A DNA stretch of 64,000 nucleotides, taken from Candidatus Methylopumilus universalis (GTDB lineage Bacteria; Pseudomonadota; Gammaproteobacteria; Burkholderiales; Methylophilaceae). The stretch spans positions 992,001 through 1,056,000 of the forward strand of contig NZ_CP040968.1 in the NCBI RefSeq assembly GCF_006365315.1, given 5' to 3'. The first letter of the stretch is position 1, and every line of letters starts with the position of its first letter. Below are positions 27,673 to 37,530 of the stretch, in pieces. A program made the translations under genes and the position numbers. The notes under the pieces are model-generated. The model worked only from the letters and a program-made list of their open reading frames with translations, was not told the origin of the DNA and made no database searches.

Positions 27673-29664
27673 TTACAGAATTGATTTAACAGTTGAAACA
27701 ACATTTTCTACTGTAAATCCAAAGTGTTTAAATAATGCGCCGCCAGGAGCTGATTCGCCAAATGTATCGATACCAACAGCTGCGCCGTCTAAACCAATAT
27801 ATTTTCTCCAGAAGTCGGTCACACCCGCTTCAATCGATACACGTTTTACACCTTTAGTTAATACGCTATCTTTGTATGCCTGATCTTGGCGATCATATAC
27901 ATTTGTTGATGGCATAGAAACAACACGTGCTTTGATATTTTGCTCTTTTAATGCCGCTTGTGATTTCAATGCAAGATCGACTTCTGATCCAGTTGCTATC
28001 AGAATGATATCTGCCTTGCCGCCTTCAGCTTCTGATAATACATAAGCGCCTTTGCGAATTAAATCAATTTGCGCATCAGTTCTTTTTGTAAATGAAGTAT
28101 TTTGTCTGCTTAATACTAAGCTTGTTGGGTTATGAATACTTTCCACTGCAACTACCCATGCTACTGCTGTTTCAGTTGAGTCTGCTGGTCTCCATACATC
28201 CATTCTAGGAATGTAACGAAGACCTGAGGTAGTTTCGATCGGTTGATGTGTTGGTCCGTCTTCACCTTGACCAATGGAGTCATGCGTTAAAACATAGATC
28301 ACTCTTTGTTTCATAAGCGCTGCCATTCTCATGCCATTCTTCATATAGTCTGTAAATATATGGAAAGTGCCACCGAATGGAAGCACACCGCCATGAAGGG
28401 CCATGCCATTCATAATAGCTGCCATACCAAATTCACGTACGCCATAAGAAATATAATTGCCTGGTGTTTTGCCGCTTACATGCTGGAATGATGAACAGCT
28501 TGTTAAGTTAGACCCTGTTAAGTCTGCTGAACCACCAACAAATTCTGGCAATATTGGCGCAAGCGCAGCAATAGCGTTTTGTGAGGCTTTACGTGTCGCT
28601 AATACTTCAGCTTTTTCATTTACTGATTTAATCATGGCATCAGTTGATGCTTTCCAATTTTTTGGAAGATCGCCTTTCATGCGACGTTTAAATTCAGCAG
28701 CTAAATCTGGAAATTCTTTTTCATAAGCCGCGAATTTATCATTCCATGCTGCTTCAGCTTTAGCACCTTTATCTTTAGCGCTCCATCCTGCATATACGTC
28801 TTCAGGAATTACAAAAGGATCGTGCTTCCAACCAATGGCTTCTCTTGTAGCTGCGACTTCAGCATCACCTAATGCTGATCCATGACAATCATGTGATCCA
28901 GATTTATTAGGTGAGCCTTTGCCAATAATAGTTTTGCAACAAATTAATGATGGCTTGTCTGTTATTTTCTTTGCTGCTTCTACTGCTTTGTTAATGGCTT
29001 CAAAATCATGGCCATCTACATTTGGAATTACATGCCAACCATATGATTCGAAACGTTTAGCTGTATCGTCTGTATACCAACCTTCGATGTGGCCATCGAT
29101 AGAAATTCCATTGTCATCCCAGAATGCAATTAAATTTCCAAGGCCCCATGTTCCTGCAAGGGCAGAAGCCTCATGAGAAACACCTTCCATCATGCAACCA
29201 TCACCTAAAAATACATATGTGTGGTGATCTACAATTTTATGATTAGGTTTATTAAATTGGTTAGCGAGTAATTTTTCTGCCATTGCAAAACCTACCGCAT
29301 TGCTTATGCCTTGTCCTAAAGGTCCTGTGGTTGTTTCTACACCTGGTGCATAACCGTATTCGGGGTGGCCTGCACATTTAGAATGAAGTTGACGAAATGT
29401 TTTGATTTCATCCATTGGCAAATCGTAACCTGTGAGATGAAGTAATGAATAAATCAACATCGAACCATGTCCATTTGAAAGAATAAAACGATCACGATTA
29501 GCCCAGTTTGGATTAGAAGGGTTATGTTGTAAATGATGATTCCATAAAACTTCGGCAATTTCAGCCATACCCATAGGCGCGCCTGGGTGACCTGAGTTTG
29601 CTTTTTGAACTGCATCCATTGATAACGCACGAATCGCGTTAGCTAAATCTTGACGTGTTGCCAT
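27673..29664 (-). CDS. tkt: Transketolase
   Basis: Transketolase moves two-carbon units between sugar phosphates with thiamine diphosphate. In methylotrophs it serves the rearrangement phase of the ribulose monophosphate cycle. The 663-residue protein has [20 protein letters not shown], the TPP/Mg motif [20 protein letters not shown]...DDNGISIDG, then [18 protein letters not shown] and the C-terminal domain. A strong GGGAGG ribosome site precedes the ATG. The 168 bases upstream carry only AT-rich sequence where a promoter may lie; I see no clear boxes. Confidence 0.97.
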   Translation of the reverse strand: MATRQDLANAIRALSMDAVQKANSGHPGAPMGMAEIAEVLWNHHLQHNPSNPNWANRDRFILSNGHGSMLIYSLLHLTGYDLPMDEIKTFRQLHSKCAGHPEYGYAPGVETTTGPLGQGISNAVGFAMAEKLLANQFNKPNHKIVDHHTYVFLGDGCMMEGVSHEASALAGTWGLGNLIAFWDDNGISIDGHIEGWYTDDTAKRFESYGWHVIPNVDGHDFEAINKAVEAAKKITDKPSLICCKTIIGKGSPNKSGSHDCHGSALGDAEVAATREAIGWKHDPFVIPEDVYAGWSAKDKGAKAEAAWNDKFAAYEKEFPDLAAEFKRRMKGDLPKNWKASTDAMIKSVNEKAEVLATRKASQNAIAALAPILPEFVGGSADLTGSNLTSCSSFQHVSGKTPGNYISYGVREFGMAAIMNGMALHGGVLPFGGTFHIFTDYMKNGMRMAALMKQRVIYVLTHDSIGQGEDGPTHQPIETTSGLRYIPRMDVWRPADSTETAVAWVVAVESIHNPTSLVLSRQNTSFTKRTDAQIDLIRKGAYVLSEAEGGKADIILIATGSEVDLALKSQAALKEQNIKARVVSMPSTNVYDRQDQAYKDSVLTKGVKRVSIEAGVTDFWRKYIGLDGAAVGIDTFGESAPGGALFKHFGFTVENVVSTVKSIL

Positions 29665-29832
29665 TATTGCCTCCCGAAATTGACAGCATTACAAATATTT
29701 TTTAAGTATTTGCGTACTAAATGTAAAGTTAAAAAATTGATGTTATTTTTACCTAAATTATTGCTTAAATACCCCTTTTCAGCAAGGTGAATAGGGTCTT
29801 TTTGCCCCTTGATTATTTGAGCTAAATGCTTT

Positions 29833-30387
29833 TCATTCTCGCCATTTGATTGAGCAACCTATACTCGATTTTTGGTCAACAGGGCCTTGCTGGGTCTTAG
29901 CAACAAGAAGCATTGCCTCATATAAATCTCGCGTATTATTGGGTGGCGGCTCTCCTCGACCAGTTGCATCGAAGCGGCCACGATATTGCAGTTCTAGATT
30001 ACGATTAAAACCAAAAAAATCAGGTGTACAAATAGCATTATAGGAACGCGCAGTTTCTTGATTGTGATCAATTGCGTAAGGAAAAGGAAAGTTAAATTGA
30101 TGCGCAACGAGTTTCATATTCTCAAATGAATCTTCAGGATAATTCTCAGTGTCATTACTTTGAATGGCAACCGTTTCAATGCCGAGATCTTTTAGTGCTC
30201 GAACATCTTTCACCAGTCTTGACAAAATTGCTTTCACATATGGGCAGTGGTTACATATGAACATGATAAGCAAACCATTAGCCCCTTTTGATTTTTCTAG
30301 GTTCCAAAAGGTATCATCGACCCCCTGCAAATTAAAATCGATCGCTTTCCAACCAAAATCGCAAAGTGGAGTATTTAAACTAACCAT
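29833..30387 (-). CDS. Thioredoxin-fold protein (AhpC/TSA-like)
   Basis: A 184-residue thioredoxin-fold protein. After strand FNLQGVDDTFWNL comes GLLIMFICNHCPYVKAI with a C45-N-H-C48 redox motif. SNDTENYPEDSFENMK, CTPDFFGFNRN (cis-Pro after TP) and YRGRFDAT follow. Such soluble CNHC proteins are widespread in proteobacteria and annotated as peroxiredoxin- or resA-like. No substrate is established. No signal peptide is seen, so it is probably cytoplasmic. It is divergent from rsmE, with about 43 bases between the starts. Confidence 0.8.
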   Translation of the reverse strand: MVSLNTPLCDFGWKAIDFNLQGVDDTFWNLEKSKGANGLLIMFICNHCPYVKAILSRLVKDVRALKDLGIETVAIQSNDTENYPEDSFENMKLVAHQFNFPFPYAIDHNQETARSYNAICTPDFFGFNRNLELQYRGRFDATGRGEPPPNNTRDLYEAMLLVAKTQQGPVDQKSSIGCSIKWRE

Positions 30388-30430
30388 GTTTTATGCCTTA
30401 ATATAGCTTATCTTTTTAATAGAATTGAGT

Positions 30431-31171
30431 ATGGAAGAAAATCGATTTTACCACTCCGAAAAGCTAGAACTCAAACATGTCGTTGAGTTAATTGCGCAGA
30501 CACATATCCATGCTACAAAAGTTTTAAGATTAAAGGTGGGCGATCAATTCGCACTCTTTAATGGTGACGGTTATGATTATGTCGCAAAAGTAATTGAATT
30601 ATCTAAGCATAAAACTTCTGTTGAGATTATCGATAGGTATCAAGTGAATCATGAGTCACCCTTAAAAATTACCCTCGCACAAGGTCTTGCAGCTGGAGAT
30701 AAAATGGACTGGATTATTCAAAAAGCGGTTGAGCTTGGTATCCAATCCATACAGCCTCTATTGACTGAACGATCTATTGTTAAGCTTGACCGTGAAAGAG
30801 CAGATAAAAAACTTGAGCACTGGAGAACTGTTGCTATTTCAGCCTGCGAACAAACCGGGCGAAGTATCATTCCGGATATTTTAAGTCCGATTCACATAGT
30901 CCAATGGCTCAGTAATCAAAACCAAATAGCTAACAGTTTGAAGTTAATCCTTACGCCAGCGAAAGCTCAAAATATCAATCATTTAGAAAAACCTTCTTCT
31001 CCTGTTGTTTTTATGGTGGGACCTGAGGGCGGCTTTTCAGAAAAAGAAATGAATTTAGCTTTAAGTAGCTCATTCGTTCCAGTAAATTTTGGCAAGAGAG
31101 TTCTAAGAACGGAAACCGCCTCCGTCGTAGCACTATCGATTATGCAAAATTTATGGGGTGATTTTGCATAA
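30431..31171 (+). CDS. rsmE: 16S rRNA (uracil1498-N3)-methyltransferase RsmE
   Basis: RsmE methylates U1498 of 16S rRNA. The N-terminal PUA-like domain (EENRFYHSEKLEL...HATKVLRLKVGDQFALFNGDGYDY) is followed by a SPOUT knot domain. That domain has GDKMDWIIQKAVELGIQSIQPLLTERSI, the AdoMet loop FMVGPEGGFSEKEMNLA and GKRVLRTETASVVAL. I use the ATG at 30431 rather than the TTG two codons upstream; with either choice the length is close to the family's (about 246 residues). Confidence 0.95.
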   Translation: MEENRFYHSEKLELKHVVELIAQTHIHATKVLRLKVGDQFALFNGDGYDYVAKVIELSKHKTSVEIIDRYQVNHESPLKITLAQGLAAGDKMDWIIQKAVELGIQSIQPLLTERSIVKLDRERADKKLEHWRTVAISACEQTGRSIIPDILSPIHIVQWLSNQNQIANSLKLILTPAKAQNINHLEKPSSPVVFMVGPEGGFSEKEMNLALSSSFVPVNFGKRVLRTETASVVALSIMQNLWGDFA

Positions 31172-31183
31172 AACGCAAAATTT

Positions 31184-31213
31184 TTGATTTTTTTATAAAA
31201 ATACATGTAAAAT
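31184..31213 (+). promoter_or_regulatory. Candidate promoter of the HTH-argA fusion gene
   Basis: TTGATT (31184-31189), an 18-base spacer and TAAAAT (31208-31213) lie 27 bases before the ATG. The -10 box is the left arm of an inverted repeat TAAAAT-ATGC-ATTTTA (31208-31223), a possible operator for the encoded HTH domain. The region is very AT-rich, so chance matches are likely. Confidence 0.45.
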
Positions 31214-31239
31214 ATGCATTTTAAGCAAATTATAAACCT

Positions 31240-32793
31240 ATGTCTCTTGGCGCAGCAATCAGAAAAAGAAGGAAGTCTCTAGGGTTCACCCTGCAGGCAT
31301 TAGCAAAAAAAATTGCGAGCGACCCCGGTAATCTTTCTAGAATAGAAAGGGGCGAGCAAAATATAGGTGAAGCGCAATTATTAAAAATATGTGAAGCGCT
31401 TAATTGTGCCCCCTCCAGTCTTTTTCAAAATAACGTGCCTGCAAACAATATTCCAAAACTAGATAGCCAAACATTTGCAAGATGGTTTAGATTAGCGGCC
31501 CCGTATATCAATACTTTTAGCAATAAAACATTTGTTATTGCTTTTGGCGGGGAGCTTCTTGATGAAGATCAGTTTACCGCTCTCTCTCACGACATCAACT
31601 TATTAACTTGCTTAAATGTCAAAATTATCCTCGTTCATGGGGCAAGACCTCAAATCGACCAGAAGCTAAAAGAGAGAAAAATTTCAACTCAGCTTGTAAG
31701 AAATGTTCGAGTCACTGATGATTTAAGTATGGAAGCTGTTAAAGAAGCTAATGGTCTGATTAAGATCAATATTGAATCAACACTTTCTTCAAGTCTTTTA
31801 AACTCGCCTATGGCGGGTAGTGATATTAAAGTCTCTAGCGGAAATTTTATTACTGCAAAACCTTTGGGTGTAATTGATGGTATCGATATGCAACATACAG
31901 GGGAAGTAAGAAAAATTGACAGCGCTGCCATCAAGAAAAAATTAGACAACAAAGAATTAGTAGTGATCTCACCCATCGGTTATTCGCCTACAGGTGAAGT
32001 ATTTAATCTCACAATGGAAGATGTAGCCCTCAAAACCTCTATAGCTTTAGAAGCGGATAAACTTATTCTTCTTATAGATTCCGATGGTATTTTTAATCTA
32101 AGGAATGAACTTCTGCATGAGATGACATTAGAAAAGGCAATTAATCTTTATAAAAGCACTTCAAAAAATAATCCAAAAAAACATGAGCTTATTAATATCA
32201 ACTCCAATGAGTTAGATCTTCTTGAAATTGCTATTAAAGCTTCTGAAGCAGGTATAAATAAAATTCATCTCATTAATAGGCATATTGATGGTGCGATTCT
32301 GCAAGAATTATTTACAGATGAAGGTGTAGGAACAGTTATTACCGAAAAAGCTCTAGATACTATTAGGCCAGCTTCACATAACGACGTTAAAGGAATTCAT
32401 AAGCTAATTAATCCACTGGAGGCTGGAGGGTATCTTGTTAAAAGAGGCAGAGAAAGAATTGATCATGAGATAGAAAACTTTTTAGTGATCGAGCATGATA
32501 ATAAAATTATCGGTTGTGCAGCTTTATATTCTTATGATGACCATGTTGAATTTGCATGCTTTGCTATTAACAAAAATTACCAGTCTAAAGGCTTTGGGTC
32601 AAAGCTCTATAATTATTGCGAAGAACTTGCGCGACAAAGAAATTATAAATATCTATTTGCCTTAACAACAAGAACTGAGCATTGGTTCATTGAGAAAGGT
32701 TTTAAAGAAGAGAATATTCAAAAGCTTCCTAAAAAAAGAATAGAGTCTTATTTGCCACAAAGAAATTCAAAATTTTTTATTAAAAAGCTTTAA
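31240..32793 (+). CDS. argA: XRE-type HTH domain fused to amino-acid N-acetyltransferase (ArgA)
   Basis: The 517-residue protein has three parts. Residues 4-64 are a full XRE/Cro-type helix-turn-helix (AAIRKRRKSLGFTLQALAKK, then DPGNLSRIERGEQ). Residues 75-360 are an amino-acid-kinase domain starting TFARWFRLAAPYINTFSNKT and VIAFGGELL, the typical N-terminus of classical ArgA. Residues 370-517 are a GNAT domain with NYQSKGFGSKLYNY (acetyl-CoA loop) and TTRTEHWFIEKGF. ArgA makes N-acetylglutamate, the first arginine step, and is fed back by arginine through the kinase domain. Ordinary ArgA lacks the HTH. The frame is continuous with no slip site. A GTG at 31435 could be an internal start giving ArgA alone, but has no clear ribosome site. 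argB follows 27 bases later. Confidence 0.9.
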   Translation: MSLGAAIRKRRKSLGFTLQALAKKIASDPGNLSRIERGEQNIGEAQLLKICEALNCAPSSLFQNNVPANNIPKLDSQTFARWFRLAAPYINTFSNKTFVIAFGGELLDEDQFTALSHDINLLTCLNVKIILVHGARPQIDQKLKERKISTQLVRNVRVTDDLSMEAVKEANGLIKINIESTLSSSLLNSPMAGSDIKVSSGNFITAKPLGVIDGIDMQHTGEVRKIDSAAIKKKLDNKELVVISPIGYSPTGEVFNLTMEDVALKTSIALEADKLILLIDSDGIFNLRNELLHEMTLEKAINLYKSTSKNNPKKHELININSNELDLLEIAIKASEAGINKIHLINRHIDGAILQELFTDEGVGTVITEKALDTIRPASHNDVKGIHKLINPLEAGGYLVKRGRERIDHEIENFLVIEHDNKIIGCAALYSYDDHVEFACFAINKNYQSKGFGSKLYNYCEELARQRNYKYLFALTTRTEHWFIEKGFKEENIQKLPKKRIESYLPQRNSKFFIKKL

Positions 32794-33705
<912 letters not shown>

Positions 33706-34332
33706 TTGTCAAAAATTTGGATTTTTGATTTAGATGACACGCTCCATGACGCAAGTTCTAAAATATTTCCACGCATTAATCAGTCTATGACTACATATGT
33801 AAGTCAAAAACTTAATATTAGCAATGATGCTGCACATGAAATTCGGGACCAATATTGGAAAGTCTATGGTGCGACTTTGAAGGGGCTCATGGGAATTCAC
33901 GGTGTCGATCCAAAAGAATTTTTACTGAAAACACACGATGCATATGAACTTTCTAAATTCGTTAAGCAATCTCACGCCTTAAAAAATACTTTAAAGAAAC
34001 TCAGGGGTAAAAAGATTGTTTTTACAAATGCCCCTCTCCATTATGCAATAGCAATTATTAAATCATTAAACATTGAAAAATATTTTTCAGCAATTTATAG
34101 CATTGAGTCAACGAAATATAATCCAAAACCTTCTCTCATTGCGTTTAGGAAAATTTTAAGGCATCTCGGAAAAAAGGCTTATCAATGCACAATGGTAGAA
34201 GATGATCTTGCTAATTTAAAAACAGCATACAAGATAGGCATGAAAACAATATTAGTCTCAAGACAGAATAAAAAAACAATTTTTGTAAATAAACGAATTA
34301 CAAAAATTACTCAGCTTACTCAGTCAAGCTAG
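33706..34332 (+). CDS. HAD-family pyrimidine 5'-nucleotidase-like hydrolase
   Basis: A 208-residue haloacid dehalogenase fold protein. Motif I is [10 protein letters not shown] right at the N-terminus, motif II is FTNA, the motif III Lys is in NPKPS and motif IV is VEDDLANL. A helical cap lies between motifs I and II. This pattern fits the SDT1/PPM1-like pyrimidine 5'-nucleotidase group. The start is TTG at 33706, immediately after the argB TAA, because motif I begins only five residues later. The stop overlaps that of the convergent cca (shared CTAG at 34329-34332). Confidence 0.82.
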   Translation: MSKIWIFDLDDTLHDASSKIFPRINQSMTTYVSQKLNISNDAAHEIRDQYWKVYGATLKGLMGIHGVDPKEFLLKTHDAYELSKFVKQSHALKNTLKKLRGKKIVFTNAPLHYAIAIIKSLNIEKYFSAIYSIESTKYNPKPSLIAFRKILRHLGKKAYQCTMVEDDLANLKTAYKIGMKTILVSRQNKKTIFVNKRITKITQLTQSS

Positions 34333-35453
34333 ATAAGCTTGACCAATTCAGCAAGTCGCGCTTCATAAATAGCAGCCTTAATATCGACGCCACTTTTATT
34401 TTGGCTAATAGAGCCAAGATTTAATTTATTAAGGCGTTTCAAATACTTTTGTAATAATTTCAAAGCAGTCTGTGCTGTTTTTTTCTGACTTTGCTGGCCT
34501 TCGATATAAGCCTCGAAAATGCACATTACGTCTGGAAGAATGTCCGGATTCCTAAATAAATCCATTTTGTAGATCAAATCTAAAACTTGACGCGGTTTAA
34601 GTTTTTGAAATTGCTTCAATTCAGATAGATTAAATATTACCTTTTCTACTAATTTTTTTACGGCATTCGGTATAGAAAGTCTCATATAAATTTTGTCATT
34701 ACATTTAGTGCTGACTTTTAAAGGGTAGGTATACATAAAAAATATGGCTGCTCTAATATCATTTGAGTATTTTTTTTTAGCTGCATACTCTAAACTTTTT
34801 TTAATTGAGTTTTTATTTTTTTGATAATCTAATTCTGGTAGTATTAATTTAAGAGCACCACATCGGTTAAGCACATCAAGCATCAAATAGGATTTTTTCT
34901 CTGTAAAACCAACTGAAAATTCATGCCAGACTCTTTCAGACGCTACAGTTTCGATTTCTTTATTTTTTACAATCTTCTTGAGCAATGCTTCTGTCTTGGG
35001 ATGAATTTTAAACTTGTAAAATCGAGCAGAAAATCTGGCGATACGTAACACTCGAATTGGATCTTCCACAAAGGCAGGGCTCACATGGCGTAACACTCTA
35101 TTTTTAATATCTTTCATGCCACCAAAGGGATCAACAAACTGTCCTTTTTTGTCTTTTGCTATCGCATTAATTGTAAGATCTCGTCGTTGCAGATCTTCTT
35201 CTAGCGTCACCTCTTTTGAAGCGTAAACTTTAAAACCCTTATACCCTTTTGAAACTTTACGCTCCGTTCTTGCCAATGCATATTCTTGATGTGTTTTAGG
35301 ATGCAAGAAAACAGGGAAATCTTTGCCTACAGGCTTATAACCTAACTTCACCATTTCTTCTGAAGTCGATCCTACAACTACATAGTCTTTATCTTTAACA
35401 GATAAGCCCATAATTTGATCCCGAACAGCTCCACCTACAAGATATACTTTCAT
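34329..35453 (-). CDS. cca: CCA-adding enzyme (tRNA nucleotidyltransferase), HD motif degenerate
   Basis: Cca adds or repairs the CCA end of tRNA. The 374-residue protein has the class II nucleotidyltransferase motif [23 protein letters not shown] (GGxVRD...DxD), [24 protein letters not shown], and the base-selecting [17 protein letters not shown]. coli Cca (412 residues) has a C-terminal HD phosphohydrolase. Here the matching region (after ILPELD) is shorter and the place of the HD pair reads [13 protein letters not shown], with no His-Asp. So it should keep CCA addition but not the phosphatase activities. It is the last gene of the long minus-strand run. Confidence 0.9.
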   Translation of the reverse strand: MKVYLVGGAVRDQIMGLSVKDKDYVVVGSTSEEMVKLGYKPVGKDFPVFLHPKTHQEYALARTERKVSKGYKGFKVYASKEVTLEEDLQRRDLTINAIAKDKKGQFVDPFGGMKDIKNRVLRHVSPAFVEDPIRVLRIARFSARFYKFKIHPKTEALLKKIVKNKEIETVASERVWHEFSVGFTEKKSYLMLDVLNRCGALKLILPELDYQKNKNSIKKSLEYAAKKKYSNDIRAAIFFMYTYPLKVSTKCNDKIYMRLSIPNAVKKLVEKVIFNLSELKQFQKLKPRQVLDLIYKMDLFRNPDILPDVMCIFEAYIEGQQSQKKTAQTALKLLQKYLKRLNKLNLGSISQNKSGVDIKAAIYEARLAELVKLI

Positions 35454-36404
35454 TTATCTTCCAGATTTACTTCTATAAACATCATATTTTGACCGCGCTA
35501 GAGGTCTATTTTTCTTATTACATAGGTAATGCTCTAAGCGCTCTAAAGAATATCGGTAAGAGATTGCGCGTTTTGGATTCACTACATTATCAACTTGCAT
35601 AGATCTCCAATTGTCGCGCGTCAATATTTTAATTGGCATCATTTCCATACTTAAAGCAAATAGATATGAAAGGCTTCTATTGAGAGGGATGATTAGCCGA
35701 GTCAATTTCTCTGATCGAATAATAAGACGAATAATATCTTTAAGTGAATAAATATCAGGCCCACCAAGATCATAAATGTTGCCGTATGTCTTTTTATCAA
35801 AAAGTGTCTTAATTAGAATTTTTGATACATCCTCAATAAAAATGGGTTGAAATTTAGATTGAGGTGACAAAAGAACTATTCCTGGCAGCCACTTCACAAG
35901 AATTCTAAACATATTAATAAAGTTATCTTTTGCCCCGAAGATGATAGACGGTCTTAATATAGTTACGTTTAGATCTTTTTGTTTAAACAATTCAGACTCG
36001 CCAAGAGCTTTAGATTTAAGATATAAACTCGGAGCATTGCTACTTGCACCTAACGCGCTTACATGAAGCAATCGCTTAATACCTAAATCTTTCATGACTT
36101 TTGCCAAATGATCTGGCCAAATATGGTGAATATTCTCAAAAGTCTCTTTTTTAGACTGGTGAAGAATACCTAAAAGGTTAATTACAACATCTGTCTTTTT
36201 TAAATCTTTTTTTACTTGCGCAAGATTATCTAAATCCAAGTCAAATATTTGAACATATGGATTGACGGTCCATAATTTAATTTTTTCTTTATTTCTAGAG
36301 AATAATTTTAAATTGTGATTAGATTGGCTTAGAGCTAAAACGAGGCTGGACCCTAAAAATCCTGACGCTCCAAAAATTGCAATTGTTTTTTTTGAATTAG
36401 CCAA
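35454..36404 (-). CDS. NAD(P)-binding protein, complex I NDUFA9-subunit family
   Basis: A 316-residue short-chain dehydrogenase-like protein. It has the Rossmann motif IAIFGASGFLGSSLVLAL, VVINLLGIL, LLHVSALGASSNAPSLYLKSKALGE (Tyr-x3-Lys) and FQPIFIEDVSKIL. This is the atypical SDR group annotated as 'complex I NDUFA9 subunit family', common in bacteria but of unproven function; a quinone or NAD(P)-linked role has been proposed. It starts 7 bases after the 53-residue membrane protein and ends directly before cca, so all follow lpxC in one transcript. Confidence 0.78.
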   Translation of the reverse strand: MANSKKTIAIFGASGFLGSSLVLALSQSNHNLKLFSRNKEKIKLWTVNPYVQIFDLDLDNLAQVKKDLKKTDVVINLLGILHQSKKETFENIHHIWPDHLAKVMKDLGIKRLLHVSALGASSNAPSLYLKSKALGESELFKQKDLNVTILRPSIIFGAKDNFINMFRILVKWLPGIVLLSPQSKFQPIFIEDVSKILIKTLFDKKTYGNIYDLGGPDIYSLKDIIRLIIRSEKLTRLIIPLNRSLSYLFALSMEMMPIKILTRDNWRSMQVDNVVNPKRAISYRYSLERLEHYLCNKKNRPLARSKYDVYRSKSGR

Positions 36405-36411
36405 TTCGAAA

Positions 36412-36573
36412 TTAAAGCATTCTTAAGATAAATATAAGAATTAAAATTAATGTGACATTTGTAGTAAGTTTTAAATACTTCAAATATTTCTTATTCTTTG
36501 TATTTAGATACAAAAATGTAAATACAACTAATATTGCAAGCAATAAAAATATAAAAAGTCTTAAAATATTCAT
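36412..36573 (-). CDS. Small two-helix membrane protein, 53 residues, unknown
   Basis: A short gene overlaps the lpxC stop as ATGA (36570-36573) and ends 7 bases before the NDUFA9-like start. It encodes 53 residues: helix 1 LRLFIFLLLAILVVFTFLYL (about 4-23), a basic turn NTKNKKYLKYLK, and helix 2 NVTLILILIFILRML (about 39-53). The positive loop suggests both ends face the periplasm and the turn lies in the cytoplasm. The tight coupling on both sides and an uninterrupted frame in an AT-rich region argue that it is real. I do not recognise a family. Confidence 0.7.
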   Translation of the reverse strand: MNILRLFIFLLLAILVVFTFLYLNTKNKKYLKYLKLTTNVTLILILIFILRML

Positions 36574-37523
36574 TGATAAACTCCTGCCATTTCTTGATTT
36601 AAAATTCCATTCTTAGAATTAGCATAACGCATTGCTAAATTAGAAGTCTTGGGATCTTGGCTATCTAATGTTGTTAAGCTCCAGCATTTCTTATTTGAAA
36701 GTAATGCAAGTAATAATTTGTTATTCAATTCATGGCCAGATTTGTATGCTTTGAAATTACCTATGATTGAGTAGCCTAACATGTATAAATCGCCGACAGC
36801 ATCAAGTATTTTATGTCTCACAAACTCGTCGTTGTATCGTAATCCGTCTGTATTAATAATTTTGTACTCATCTAAGACAATCGCATTATCGAGTGAGCCA
36901 CCTCTAGCTAAACCATTAGATCTTAAGTATTCAACTTCCTGCATAAATCCAAATGTACGTGCTCGACTAATTTCTGTGATATAGGATTCATCGTAAAAGT
37001 CCAAAGCGACTTTGTTGGTAGATGTATCAAACACGGGATGGGGAAAATCGATAGTAAAATCAATTTTAAATCCATCGTATGGCTCAAACCTCGCCCACTT
37101 GTCTTTATCTTTTACTTCAATTACATCGTTAATCAAGACAAATTTTTTCGCAGCATCTAGTTCTTTAAGCTTCGCTGTTTGAAGAAGATAAATAAACGGT
37201 ATTGAGCTTCCATCCATAATGGGCACTTCAGGTCCATTCAGTTCAATAATAATGTTATCGACACCTGTGGCTGATAATGCAGACATTAAATGTTCAACGG
37301 TAGCTACACGCGAAGTATCTTGACCAATAGCTGAACACATTTTGGTATCTTTCACAGCATCAGGGCTTACTTTTATCTCATTACTTTTCTTTTGATCAAC
37401 TCTTCTAAAGACAATGCCTTGATCCGCTTCGGCAGGCTTTAAAGTCATAGTCACTTTTTCACCATTATGAAGGCCGACACCAGAAGTCTGCACAGATTTT
37501 TGAATAGTTCTTTGTTTAATCAT
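36570..37523 (-). CDS. lpxC: UDP-3-O-acyl-N-acetylglucosamine deacetylase
   Basis: LpxC catalyses the committed step of lipid A synthesis, so the cell makes lipopolysaccharide. The 317-residue zinc enzyme has TVEHLMSALSATGVDN (zinc His near 80), the active-site Glu region PIMDGSS, FVRHKILDAVGDLYMLG (zinc His and Asp), and the catalytic His in SGHELNNKLLLAL. It follows ftsZ by 7 bases, the classic end of the dcw cluster. Downstream, the cluster runs on into a small membrane protein, an NDUFA9-like gene and cca. Confidence 0.97.
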   Translation of the reverse strand: MIKQRTIQKSVQTSGVGLHNGEKVTMTLKPAEADQGIVFRRVDQKKSNEIKVSPDAVKDTKMCSAIGQDTSRVATVEHLMSALSATGVDNIIIELNGPEVPIMDGSSIPFIYLLQTAKLKELDAAKKFVLINDVIEVKDKDKWARFEPYDGFKIDFTIDFPHPVFDTSTNKVALDFYDESYITEISRARTFGFMQEVEYLRSNGLARGGSLDNAIVLDEYKIINTDGLRYNDEFVRHKILDAVGDLYMLGYSIIGNFKAYKSGHELNNKLLLALLSNKKCWSLTTLDSQDPKTSNLAMRYANSKNGILNQEMAGVYQ

Positions 37524-37530
37524 TGAGTAC

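Noticed and set aside
29665-29832. Possible small gene or RNA in the 168-base spacer before tkt
   Set aside because: No credible frame with a ribosome site and no stable hairpin were seen; it is AT-rich and probably only holds the tkt promoter.
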